64,000 nucleotides of DNA from Peronospora farinosa (taxonomy: Eukaryota > Oomycota > Peronosporomycetes > Peronosporales > Peronosporaceae), in contig CANTFK010000825.1 of assembly GCA_947646735.1 (NCBI GenBank), forward strand, positions 1 to 64,000, in the 5' to 3' direction. The position numbers and the translations under genes are program-made. Shown piece by piece: positions 41,208-51,071 of this stretch (position 1 is its first letter; each line of letters opens with the position of its first letter). The notes beneath the pieces were generated by a model that did not search any database, had not been told where the DNA came from, and was given only the letters and a program-made list of their open reading frames with translations.

Positions 41208-42230
41208 CTGGGTGACGCCCAATGATACGTGAACTTGCAAAAGTACTTAATAGGGGTCCCCGAGATACCTGTACTGGGCTGCATCGTAGGTGCACATGGT
41301 GTACGAGCAGACCCAGAAAAGGTAAAAGCTGTAAAGGAATGGCCAGTTCCACGTAATGTGAAGGATCTGCGCCAATTCCTTGGGCTCGCTAATTACTTGC
41401 ACAAGTACAGCAAGAATTATGCGGAGCAGACTAAGCCATTGTCTGATCTTTTGAAGAAGGATACAGAATGGACTTGGTCAAAGGAACAAGAAGATGCGTT
41501 CACATCAGTGAAGCAATCTCTTGTGGAGGCACCGGTCTTGGCATTGCCAGACGCGGATAAGCCCTTTAGCGTCGTCTGCGATGCAAGCAATTTTGCAATC
41601 GGCAGCGCGCTCATGCAGAAGGATGACAACGGCGTTGACCGTGTCATTTCTTATCAGTCTCGGCTTTTAAAAGCTGCCGAGCTGAATTACCCTGTGCATG
41701 ACAAGGAGCTACTTTCAATGAAGTATGCCCTTGTGAAGTTTCGGGTGCACCTCTTGGGCACCGAACCTTTTGTGGTTTATACGGATCACGCATCACTGCG
41801 GACCGCTATTAATTCACCTCACCTCTCGCCGAGAATGGCGAGATGGCTAACATTCTTCTCTGAATTTAATTTCAAAGTTGAATATAAGCCGGGTAAGCCG
41901 AATGTCTTGGCTGACGCGTTGTCGCGCAACCCAGACATCGAAGCAAGACACCAGGATAGTGTGTCTCGTGCGAAAGCCCAAGTTGAGTCGTCAACATTGG
42001 CAGCCATGAAGGCCTACCATGTGACGAGCTCAATGGCCTCCGATATTAAGGAGTGTTACAGTCAGGACGAACATTGTCGCCTGCTGTTGGATCATTTTGG
42101 TGGACGAAAGGTTACCCTTCCGTCGCACCTCAAAGCGAAGTTAAATCGCTTTAGTTACAATGATGGCCTGCTATGGCATCAACTGTCACCCTGTGATCCC
42201 TTGATAATCTATGTACAGATCTCAAGCTGA
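41208..42230 (+). pseudogene. RT thumb and RNase H of element C'
   Basis: VKDLRQFLGLANYLHKYSKN, then Ty3-type RNase H with all catalytic residues: VVCDASNFAIGSALMQ, NYPVHDKELLSMKYALVKF, VVYTDHASLRTAI and GKPNVLADALSRNP. There is a single RNase H, in contrast to A/B. The frame ends with a one-base frameshift (~42212) before the integrase (TDLKLMILHECHD). Confidence 0.85.
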
Positions 42231-44112
42231 TGATACTTCACGAGTGCCATGATGCGCCATCTAGTGGGCATCTGGGCCGTGAAAAGACATTCTTACGAGT
42301 GTCAGAGGAATTTTGGTGGCCCCACCTATATCGGTGGGTGGCCAACTATATTCGCTCTTGCGAAGAGTGTCAGCGCATAAAGCCTGCACCTTCAAACAGT
42401 GCGCCACTGAAGCCACTGCCGATTCCAACTGAATGTTGGAAGTCGGTCAGTTTGGACTTCATGTTTGGCTTACCGCCTGACCATAAAGGCAGGACGGGGC
42501 TCGTCGTCTTTGTAGACAGACTGAGCAAGATGGTGCATTTGGCACCATGTAGCACCAAGATCTCAGGAAAAGAGTCTGCCCTCTTGTTCCTGGATCACGT
42601 GTATCGACTACACGGGATGCCCGAGTCCATAGTATCGGACCGGGATCCGCGTTTTACGTCGGGTTTTTGGCGACATGTGTTCGAGCAGCTGGGTAGCAAG
42701 CTCCACATGTCAACCGCTGATCATCCCCAGAACGATGGCCAAACAGAACGGGCCAATCGAGTCGTGGCGGATGTGTTGCGTACAATAGCGACTCCCAAAG
42801 AATGGAGCAAGCAATTGCCATTCGTGGAGTTCGATATCAATAACAGTGTTCACGCCAGTACGGGTGAAACACCGTTTTACATTAACGGACTGCGTCATCC
42901 TCGAACGCCAGTCTCGTTTGTGCGCAGCCCGAGTCTTAGTGGGGGAGGGCCCCTCACTTCGCTCGGTGCGAATGCCAAAGAGGGCCAAGGTTGCTCTAGT
43001 GACACTGCTAATTTAGCAGTGGTCACGACACCTATAGGTGTCACAAAGGAGGCACGGCAAGAAATGCCAGTGCTCCTTGATGATGACACTATAGTGTTGT
43101 CAACAGCGTCGACCCATGAACGACCTCTTGGAGGCGTCATAGGCGAGCTGGATGCTAAAGCGTGAGCGAAGCTCAGCGCTTTGTGGATGAGCGATTAGCC
43201 ATCACACGTAAAGTCCGTGACGCGATGGCAAGCGCACAGGACAAGCAAAAACAATATGCAGAACAGCATGGTCGCAAAAACAATGATCACTTTAGTGTAG
43301 GGGAAAAAGTGCTATTAAGTACTGCTACCCTACCTAAACATGCAATCTCTGTACTACCTGGTGGTACTACTAAGCTATTGCCCCGGTTCATTGGGCCCTT
43401 TATAGTGGTTGAAGAAATTGGAGACCTAAATTATAGGCTCACTCTCCCACCGTATATGAAGACGCATCCCGTATTTTACGTGGGTCGCCTGAAACGGTAT
43501 GTTGATCCAGAAGAGATCACATATCCGCATCGGTCTAACGAGACCGATGGTGACGTCGACTGTGAGTCGAGTGTCGCGACCGATCAGGCGACGAGGAAGC
43601 CGAGAGGCTCCCCGTATATGAACGAGGCGATAGAGGACTCGGTGATCGAGGAGGACTCCGCGCTTGACGCGGGTCTCTCATCACCAGTCGCTCTAAGATG
43701 TCCAAACGAGTCTTCAGGCGGTCATACCCCTGACGGTCCCTCGTCCTCACATCGCGCAGATCCAAAGTCAGTCGCGAGACTTGACTCTCGAGATCTGACA
43801 CCTGTCTCTTCAGCGCAGCAGACTCAGCCTGCGACTGAACAACAGCAGGGTAGGCAGCCGCGATTAGGTGGGCGTAATCGCCACTCCTATCGGGCGCCAC
43901 CTGTGTTGGTGGACACGGAAGGGAATACGCGCTTCCTTGTTGGAAGGCTGTTGGCCCACCGGTTTGTGAAGCGAAAGCTCCAAATCCTTGTCCAATGGAA
44001 GGGTTACCCAACGAGCTTTGACTCGTGGGAGCCTGTGGACGCTTTGCGCGTTGACGTGCCTGGGCTGGTGGCTGCTTATGTGAAGCAGCACCAGCTGTCT
44101 TCTTTCTGCTAG
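42230..44112 (+). pseudogene. Integrase with chromodomain of element C', one frameshift
   Basis: HHCC (HECHDAPSSGHLGREKT, CEECQRIK), catalytic core (SVSLDFMFGLPPD; VSDRDPRFTSGFW; DGQTERANR), an insert with repetitive short hairpins, then a frameshift at ~43160 and the C-terminal frame 43162-44112: GPF module (LLPRFIGPFIVVEEIG), HPVFYVGRLKRYV, a long Ser/Gln-rich linker and the chromodomain (RFLVGRLLAHRFVKRKLQ, VQWKGYPTSFDSWEPV). The last 578 bases are also coding on the minus strand. Confidence 0.9.
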
Positions 44113-44980
44113 GTCCGGAAGGACTAGCAGAAGAAGCGTGGCGAGAATCAATTGGGGGACGCTTACCGCCCATAATTTCATGCGCACGCTTCATGGCGAA
44201 GCTGATTCGCTGCGACCGCTGTTTCGTTGCATCTTCATGCAAGGTAACACGGCGCCGAAGTTCAGCTTCATAGTCGTCGGCTGTTTCGTTAGAACGCAGC
44301 ACGACTGGAATTGAGAAAGCACGACCAAGTGCTTTGCCCTGCTTTTTCCACAAAGGAAAGACGCTATAGAATCTATGAGCGTCTATAGTGGCACGCTGCA
44401 AAAGCGATGCGCTAGACCCATCTGAGTGCATCCACTCAGATGGAGGTGGCATTGGTGGCAAGCCACCACTCACGTAGCCGCCCTCGCGACGGCGGGCTAG
44501 TGAGGCCGAAGGTGTACTTGGTGGAGCTTTAAGCTCACACTCACCTGAGTCTGACTCTCCATTATGGATTGTCAAGACATCAGCTTGAGGAGTTACATCT
44601 GACTTAGTCGCGACTACTCCTTTCGAAGTAGCGTGCTCAGTCTTAGTCGCTGCGCTCGTAGGCGCAGACGACGAGGCGTTACCTTCGCTTGTAGGAAGCA
44701 TAGATGCTTCCTCAAGGACGGGTGTCTCAAATGATGGGGACATATGTCCCATCAATGCACTATGCTCATCGCCACTTTGGGGTGATGGCAGTGGTGTGGT
44801 CTCATTGTAGTCAACAATGAGAGATGGATCTTCATCCACATTATCGTGAGATGGAAGATCCACCCCAGTGCCTGACGCACTTTGCGACGGCTGCGATAAA
44901 TCGCGGCGCGTGCGCTTAGTGCTGGACTGCATGGGTGCCTTTGCAGGCGACCCATCAGCCTTACCACGTTTCGGTGGCAT
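43535..44980 (-). CDS. Antisense ORF of element C' (481 aa), overlapping the chromodomain
   Basis: Uninterrupted frame from ATG 44980 (MPPKRGKADGSPAK), 107 bp inside the 3' LTR, to 43535. It overlaps the pol end (43535-44112) on the opposite strand. Layout: basic N-terminus, acidic/Ser region, a middle block (SIPVVLRSNETADDYEAELR ... KRAHEIMGG) that resembles the middle of the D antisense protein (VPILLFAGETEDEE...), a basic KKTAG/RQRAKRP tract, a coiled coil (LKRQVSDLESQVSRLTLDLR through RLDILERLV, ~43790-43690) and an Arg/Ser-rich tail. Intact here while the sense pol is frameshifted. No known family recognised; a DNA- or RNA-binding accessory protein is conceivable but unproven. Confidence 0.65.
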   Translation of the reverse strand: MPPKRGKADGSPAKAPMQSSTKRTRRDLSQPSQSASGTGVDLPSHDNVDEDPSLIVDYNETTPLPSPQSGDEHSALMGHMSPSFETPVLEEASMLPTSEGNASSSAPTSAATKTEHATSKGVVATKSDVTPQADVLTIHNGESDSGECELKAPPSTPSASLARRREGGYVSGGLPPMPPPSEWMHSDGSSASLLQRATIDAHRFYSVFPLWKKQGKALGRAFSIPVVLRSNETADDYEAELRRRVTLHEDATKQRSQRISFAMKRAHEIMGGKRPPIDSRHASSASPSGPSRKKTAGAASHKQPPAQARQRAKRPQAPTSQSSLGNPSIGQGFGAFASQTGGPTAFQQGSAYSLPCPPTQVAPDRSGDYAHLIAAAYPAVVQSQAESAALKRQVSDLESQVSRLTLDLRDVRTRDRQGYDRLKTRLDILERLVMRDPRQARSPPRSPSPLSPRSYTGSLSASSSPDRSRHSTHSRRHHRSR

Positions 44981-45073
44981 GAGTACTGAGCAGACTAAAG
45001 CGGCGCGTTTATAAACGGCTCGCCAGTCTCTCTGTCTCCTAGGCGATGTTTTATAAAATGTAAACATCGTTCT

Positions 45074-45087
45074 AAAACGGGGGATGG
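45074..45087 (+). other. Polypurine tract of element C'
   Basis: AAAACGGGGGATGG directly before the LTR start TGTAACAGGG. Confidence 0.7.
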
Positions 45088-45688
45088 TGTAACAGGGCAT
45101 CGAGTTACACGTAAACATTAAGTAATATACTTAATGTTTGGTCTAAAAGTATCCATGATTACTTTTGACCAGTCACTTGGGTGCGATACACAAATGTGAT
45201 CCACCCTCGTGAATGTGATATCCATTTATGGATTCACATGAGAAGGGATGACGCTAGTTGAAGCTAGGCATCACGACGTCTCAGAAGGACGTCAGTTGCG
45301 ATCTTAAATCTAGATTTAAGATCATGCGACAGGATACGCTTCTAAAGAGTCGCGTATCCGATCTATATATATATATATAGCCAATCAGTAGTTAAAACAT
45401 ATATTTAGTTATAATTAATTAAATATATCTCAGTCTTGAATTTCCTTAAACCGAAGCACCACGCACGAGAAGCTGAAAAGCTTCTACGTGACGTCGGTGC
45501 CTTCTTGTTAAGAAGTTCGTTGCACTCTCGCTTAAGCGAGAGGCAACTGGTGGTACGACTGCTTAAGCAGTCGACCAACCTCCCAACCACCCTCGCACGC
45601 GAAGGTAAGACGGTATAACCGCTTCCTCGCTTGTGCATAAGGTGTGTGCTCGTAGTACGAGGCAACTTCATAGAAGTGCCCGTCTACA
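45088..45688 (+). repeat. 3' LTR of element C' (601 bp)
   Basis: TGTAACAGGGCATC ... GCCCGTCTACA, inverted copy of 40607-41207 with a handful of substitutions (for example near 45225 and 45275). The two LTRs face each other 3.9 kb apart. Confidence 0.85.
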
Positions 45689-46471
45689 ACTTGCCTGTCT
45701 GGCGGTGAAAGGTACTCAAATCGAAGATCAAATATGCCATCGTTTCTACTTATGTCATATTGGCGAAGAGGCCTATCTGATTGTGCTATATCTATCTCGT
45801 CTCTTGGATTGTTTGCTGGTGCACCAACAATGAGTAGTGTTGCTGCCTTATCCTTGAACGTGGATTGCTACAAAGTCGCAATGACTTCTTAAGTCACGCG
45901 TGTCAAGCACAACACAACGTCGACGCATCACATAACGAAGTCCGAAGGAAATACGCATGTGATGCGCTGCTAGTGGTAATCCATCTCAGATCCCGAATTC
46001 AACATCTAGATATTACTTGTTGCTGGAGGTCACATTGTCGTTTGCAATTATTTTGGCAATGAGAGCGGAGGGCAGCGGTCCGTGTCTCGTTTAGTGATCT
46101 TCTTGCGACCACTTCGAGCTCCCCATATTGGTCGACCCTATCATCATAGACGCTGGTACTTTTGACACTGTGTCGTGGCTTGATGTGTGAAAGATCGATG
46201 AGGTGTATCATGTGCACGGACCGCCTCCGAAGCACTACATTCTTATGGCTGCTGGAATTTACAAGGCCTCTGCAATTGTCGTGCTGGCACAAGACAATAT
46301 GATGACTCAAATGCAATTTTTAACGTCATTCTGGTAAATTCTGCATTGCAGCTCAACCAAATGTTCACGATTATTGAGCTTCGAGATGTCAACAACAATC
46401 GGTACTTGGACCCCGTTTTCTAGTTTAAGTCACCGCGCAAAATCTATGAAGGCGACTTTGTGGAGGCCTCC
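45689..46471 (+). pseudogene. BK/Slo-type potassium channel, RCK2 region, 5' part (degenerate)
   Basis: Remnant of a calcium-activated potassium channel alpha subunit; the gating ring of such channels has two RCK domains per subunit. Read with frame changes, ~46010-46471 gives GGHIVVCNYF, LVIFLRPLRAPHI, a PPPKHYILMAAGIYKASAIV helix region, VVLAQDN and MFTIIELRDVNNNRYLDPVF, in the order of RCK2 (compare HVVVC, MPLRASN, LSAN and TELV in animal BK). Several frameshifts and stops. The part before 46010 is unassigned. Element D interrupts it at 46471; the rest is at 54586. Confidence 0.7.
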
Positions 46472-47110
46472 TGTAGCGGAGCTGCACAGCTCTTTAGCCA
46501 GAGGAAGACTTTCGGCTGGAAGCCTCTTAGTTCGAGAGAACTAAATAGAGTTAAGGCTAAAAGCCACTTAGTTCTAAGGAACTAAGTATTCGACGTTAAA
46601 GTCACCCTCTTCTAAGGAAGTAGGAGGGACTCTTAGTCAGCAAGCAATAAGCTTAAGGTTCAGAGAACCAACGCACAGAGTGCAAGAGCAAGCTAGAAGC
46701 TTAAAGGTTCAGGGAACCAACGCACGAAGTGCACAAGAGAACAAGTCAGAACGACTTGTGGTCTTAAACTCAAAAGGAGAACTGATTTTATTTATGCTTT
46801 AAGATATTATGAATAGTCCTACTTTAAGTACACTACACTAGATTAATTACTATAATAGTAGTTATTATATGCAGACTTTGCTATTGAACGACGTATCGTC
46901 TTAACATCTGTGTATGATGTACTTAATGGAGCGTTATCGATTTATCGAATCCTAATCGGTAAGATACGGTATTACCGAATACCGTATCTTAACGCTCATA
47001 CTTAATACCTCTCTAACGAGAAGTATAATAACGCATTATATGCAATACAAAGGAGAGTTTAAGCGTAAACTCTCGGAAAGACGCTACGACCGTCGTGTAA
47101 CCCCGTTACA
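46472..47110 (-). repeat. 3' LTR of element D
   Basis: Plus strand TGTAGCGGAGC ... CCCCGTTACA. All four differences from the other LTR lie in the last ~80 bases (47032-47095) and are transitions. Confidence 0.9.
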
Positions 47111-47124
47111 CCCTCCCCCACCAG
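47111..47124 (-). other. Polypurine tract of element D
   Basis: The minus strand reads CTGGTGGGGGAGGG directly before the LTR start TGTAACGGGG. Confidence 0.7.
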
Positions 47125-47219
47125 ACTGACGTTCTCATAGAATATCACTCGACATTTTCTCGTAGAGGTAGTGCTTTAGCGAACTTTTAAAACCTCACGG
47201 TTTGTTCACGGCACACAAC

Positions 47220-48503
47220 ATGACGCCTCCCGGCAGTGAGTCACAGACTCTTAGGGACCTCATTGAGGACGACCTTGACGAAGCGGTTGATTACGAAAGT
47301 GACACCGTCTTTGTGGGACCCGATGGGTCCCCTTTAGCCACCCTCACAAGTGAAGATGACACTCGTCATGCACCGAATCCGTTCCCTGAACGTGGTGCAG
47401 CAGATGCGCTAACAGCGTTACGTGACCCGCCTGACGTATCATCAACGGTAACGGTTACCAATCCACTCGACGAGCAGCAACAGCGGTCCATCGACCAAGA
47501 GGAAGGCGCCAAGCGCCGAACGAAGAACATGACGCGGCTGCAGGACCACCGACAGTACAGGTTCAAGCCACCTACGGTGGAAGAACGTCTAAAGGAAGCA
47601 TCTGGGCATTCCCTTTCTGGTTGGACCATTGGGCCTGAGGCCATTTCACCTGAGGATGTTGCCACACGCACGGCACTTCGACAACGATATCTGGAGCCCC
47701 ATATCACTACTCAAAGCCAATACTTGGCACGCCTTAATAGGCAAGTGCGCGGTGCGCCAATTCCTCCGATGAAGGGTGTTCCCATCCTTCTGTTCGCGGG
47801 GGAAACCGAGGACGAAGAAGACACGGCTTTCAGCCGCTGGGCGCATTATGCGCGACGTTTAAGCAGCATGTGGGCCCTACGGGCAAGCGCCGATGTGGCA
47901 GATATCCGACTTGAGCGGAAGATGCGTTATGATTACGCTAAATTGAAGGCCCGGGGGAAATTGAAATCCCAACGAACGCATTATGCGCCTGCTGCCCAGC
48001 AGCCCAATGTTTCGGCTACCCCTGTAGCCGCGAGTTCACGACAGCCCGAGGCCGCTAACCCGCCTACCCTCACCCTTACTGGTGAGAAGCGTCAGCGCCA
48101 ACAGACAGACCCTGCGCACGACGCTCAAAAACGTCCACGGCGTACGGGCAATCCTGCCGAAGGGGAGTCTCAAATTCCCATGAATTCCATGATTCGGGAT
48201 AACCCCGCCATTTCACCAGATACTGGTTTTGACCATGGCGGCGACGCTTCTGCAGTAGACGCTCCACATGGAACTGCAGGTTCCCCTGCGCATCGAGCAA
48301 AGGAGGAGGAGGTCGGTGTATCGGAACAAGCTCATGCCGAGCTTGTTCAGGAGGTGCGGACCCTTCGTGAGGAGAGGCAGACGATGAACTCCCGGCTTGA
48401 GTCCCTGGAAGAGAGTCGGACCCGAATGCAGGGTCAACTTGACTTGTTGGTGCAGATGCTCCGTCCCGCGACAATGCCAATGGGCCCGGCGCGAGCGCCT
48501 TAG
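47220..48503 (+). CDS. Antisense ORF of element D (427 aa), overlapping the chromodomain
   Basis: Uninterrupted plus-strand frame from ATG 47220 (MTPPGSESQTLRDLIEDDLD), 109 bp inside the 3' LTR (an upstream start at 47202 is possible). It overlaps pol on the other strand over 48076-48503. Layout: acidic N-terminus, a basic KRRTKNMTRLQDHRQYRFKP block, a middle block (GVPILLFAGETEDEEDTAFS ... RKMRYDYAKLKARGKL), a basic KRPRRTG signal-like tract, and a C-terminal coiled coil (LVQEVRTLREERQTMNSRLE..., ~48340-48470) opposite the integrase-chromodomain linker. Same plan as C'. The frame is intact although sense gag and RT are frameshifted. Confidence 0.65.
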   Translation: MTPPGSESQTLRDLIEDDLDEAVDYESDTVFVGPDGSPLATLTSEDDTRHAPNPFPERGAADALTALRDPPDVSSTVTVTNPLDEQQQRSIDQEEGAKRRTKNMTRLQDHRQYRFKPPTVEERLKEASGHSLSGWTIGPEAISPEDVATRTALRQRYLEPHITTQSQYLARLNRQVRGAPIPPMKGVPILLFAGETEDEEDTAFSRWAHYARRLSSMWALRASADVADIRLERKMRYDYAKLKARGKLKSQRTHYAPAAQQPNVSATPVAASSRQPEAANPPTLTLTGEKRQRQQTDPAHDAQKRPRRTGNPAEGESQIPMNSMIRDNPAISPDTGFDHGGDASAVDAPHGTAGSPAHRAKEEEVGVSEQAHAELVQEVRTLREERQTMNSRLESLEESRTRMQGQLDLLVQMLRPATMPMGPARAP

Positions 48504-50540
48504 CGTCTATTTGGGACGGATCCCGATAAGGTTTTAGCATGGCGACATAGAACACAGGATGTGTACGCAATTTGCGCGGCAAGTTAAGCGTATACGCTGT
48601 GCCTTTCTTGGCAATGACCTTAAAGGGTCCGATAAAGCGCGGACGCAACTTCGTCTTAAAGACAGCGGATACTACATTGGTAGGTAGGTTTTTAGCATTA
48701 AGTAATACTTGGTCTCCGACCTCATAATCATTAATACAACCTCTGCCTTTCGCATCTGCATATTCCTTTTGTTTATCTTGACTATCAGCCATTGCATCTT
48801 GCACATGTCGTAAGACATTTAGTCGCGTTGCGAGAAACGCATTTACCTGTTTCTTAACAGTATTAGGGCTGACATCAGCAAGCCGATCGGCAACCTCTCC
48901 CCCACCAAGCCCTGAACCACTCGGTGGTAGCGTTAACGGAACGCGTGGGTGTGTGAGACCATTGACATAGAACGGAGTGTAGCCGGTGGAGGCGTGCACG
49001 GAATTATTGAGTGCAAACTCAACTACAGGGAGCATAGAGCTCCAACGCTTAGGCGTTTCAGCACAAACGCTGCGTAGGATATCTTCAACAACGCGATTTA
49101 CGCGTTCGGTTTGACCATCGGTCTGCGGATGATCCGCCGTGGACATGTCCAAACGGGTGCCCAGCACCTGGAAGACGGACTTCCAAAATTTACTCGTAAA
49201 ACGAGGATCACGATCAGAAACAATTGCCACTGGCAAGCCATGTTGGCGAAACACCCGATCGATAAACAGCTCCGCTGTACCCACACCATCGATCGAATCT
49301 GGCACAGCCGCTAAGTGAGCCATCTTGCTCAAACGGTCAACAAAGACCACAATACCTGTATTGCCATGCGAATCTCTCGGTAGGCCAAATACAAAGTCCA
49401 TACTAATGGACTCCCAGCACCCAGTGGGAATAGGCAAACTAGCCAGCGGCGCTGCCGAATGGGGCGAGGGTTTCACCCGCTGACACATTTCACACGTACG
49501 CACATATGTGCTCACCCATTTGTATAATTTGGGCCACCAATAACTTTGGCATACTGCCCCATAGGTCTTTTCACGACCCAAATGACCACCGATGGCGGTG
49601 TCATGTACCTCATAGAGGATACGATGCTTCAGGTCCTCGTCATGAGGAACTACAATACGCGGAGGATCCGCTACATCTGTACGATAGTACAACAGCCCCT
49701 CATCGATAGAATATCGATGGAGGCTCGCACGTAATCGTGCCGACAATTTAATGTCCGAGTCTTTAAACTCATCACTGCCAAGAGCATGTAGCAACGCTAT
49801 ACAGTGATCATCTTTAGCATACGCCGATCGAATGAGATCACTGATAGAAGACGACAACGTCGTAACATGGGCAATCTCATAGTCAGGTCTGCGTGACAAC
49901 GCATCAGCCAAAGCATTTTGCTTGCCCGGCTTATATTTCACCTCGAAGTTATATTCGGCAAAGAATGACAGCCATCTGGCCATTCTCTGCGAGAGATGCG
50001 GCGACTGAGTCGCAGTGCGTAACGACGCATGATCGGTATAGATCACAAAAGGCTTTGAGCCCAGTAGATGAACTCTGAATTTGACCAGGGCATACTTCAT
50101 CGCAAGTAGCTCTTTGTCGTGAACTGGATAGTTCTTTTCTGCAGCTTTCAGCTGGCGAGATTCAAAAGCGATTACACGCTCACGGCCTTCATCATCTGAT
50201 TGTAACAGAGCACTGCCAATGGCAAAATCCGATGCGTCACAGACGACGCTAAACGGTCGGTCAGGGTCTGGCAAAGCCAAAATAGGAGCATGTAGAAGGC
50301 TTGCCTTCACTGCTTGAAAAGCATTTTCGTGTTCGGCATGCCAACACCATTCCACATCCTTTTTAAGGAGATTGGATAACGGCCGAGCCATATCAGCGTA
50401 ATTTTCGCTATACTTGTGTAAGTAATTGGCAAGGCCAAGCCATTTACGCAAGTCCTTCTGAGACTGTGGAACAGGCCAATCGACTATGGCTTTGACCTTG
50501 GCGGGATCCGCTCGTAGTCCTCGCTTCCCAATGAAGCACC
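48076..50540 (-). CDS. RNase H, integrase and chromodomain of element D
   Basis: A 791-codon frame (50451-48076). Thumb (LRKWLGLANYLHKYSEN), Ty3-type RNase H with its catalytic residues (VVCDASDFAIGSALLQ, YPVHDKELLAMKYALVKF, VIYTDHASLRTA, GKQNALADALSRRP), integrase zinc region (VHDTAIGGHLGREKT, CEMCQRVK), DDE core (SISMDFVFGLPRD; VSDRDPRFTSKFW; DGQTERVNR), GPF module (LRPRFIGPFKVIAKKG), a Ser/Pro linker and chromodomain (FHVERLLQKRRRHGQNQYLV, KWRGYPESWNSWE). The final 428 bases overlap the antisense ORF. The best preserved pol of the C/D/F lineage. Confidence 0.92.
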
Positions 50541-51071
50541 CTAGAAAGGGAATTTCTTCGGCCCCGAAGATGCACTTAGAGGCATTAGCATATATTTATT
50601 AGTGCGCATGCATTCGAGCACAGCTCGTAAATGAACAATATGGTTCTCAATATCTGACCGCCCATGTTCAGCTCGGCTATGGACAAAAATGTCATCAAAA
50701 TACGTCTGTGCATAACTTCGATGGGGTCGAAACAATTGCGTCACCAACCGGTTAAACGTAGCCGGAGCATTAGATAGTCCCTGGGGCATCACTAACCACT
50801 CCAAAAGCATACCGCTCGGAGTACTAACCGCAGTGAGCGGAATATCACTAGCTCGCATGAGCAATTGGTAACCATCGACTAAGTCGAGCGCACTGTACAT
50901 GGTACAACATACCATATTGTTCTGAAGAACATCCTTTCTAGGTATTGGCGTCTGTGCAGGTATAGTGGCTGCATTGAGCTTATTATAAGCATGAACAATA
51001 CGCCATTTACCATTTGGTTTCTTAACACAGAAAGTGGGTGTCGAGTGCGGAGATTTACTTTCACGCACCAT
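50541..51071 (-). pseudogene. Reverse transcriptase core of element D, between two frameshifts
   Basis: [57 protein letters not shown] (one residue shorter than C at DGYYQ), MPQGLSNAPATFNRLV and the catalytic YFDD in YAQTYFDDIFVHSRAE. A single-base change at ~51080 separates it from the protease/RT N-terminus, and another at ~50590 from the thumb. Confidence 0.88.

Larger units (their letters stand above)
41208..45688 (+). mobile_element. Ty3/Gypsy element C' (plus), 3' part
   Basis: Begins inside RT exactly at the end of C's LTR (CTGGGTGACGCCC) and runs through RNase H, integrase, chromodomain, antisense ORF, PPT (aaaacgggggatgg) and 3' LTR. The missing 5' part should lie on the other side of C. 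C therefore inserted in the RT of C' in reverse orientation. Confidence 0.8.
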
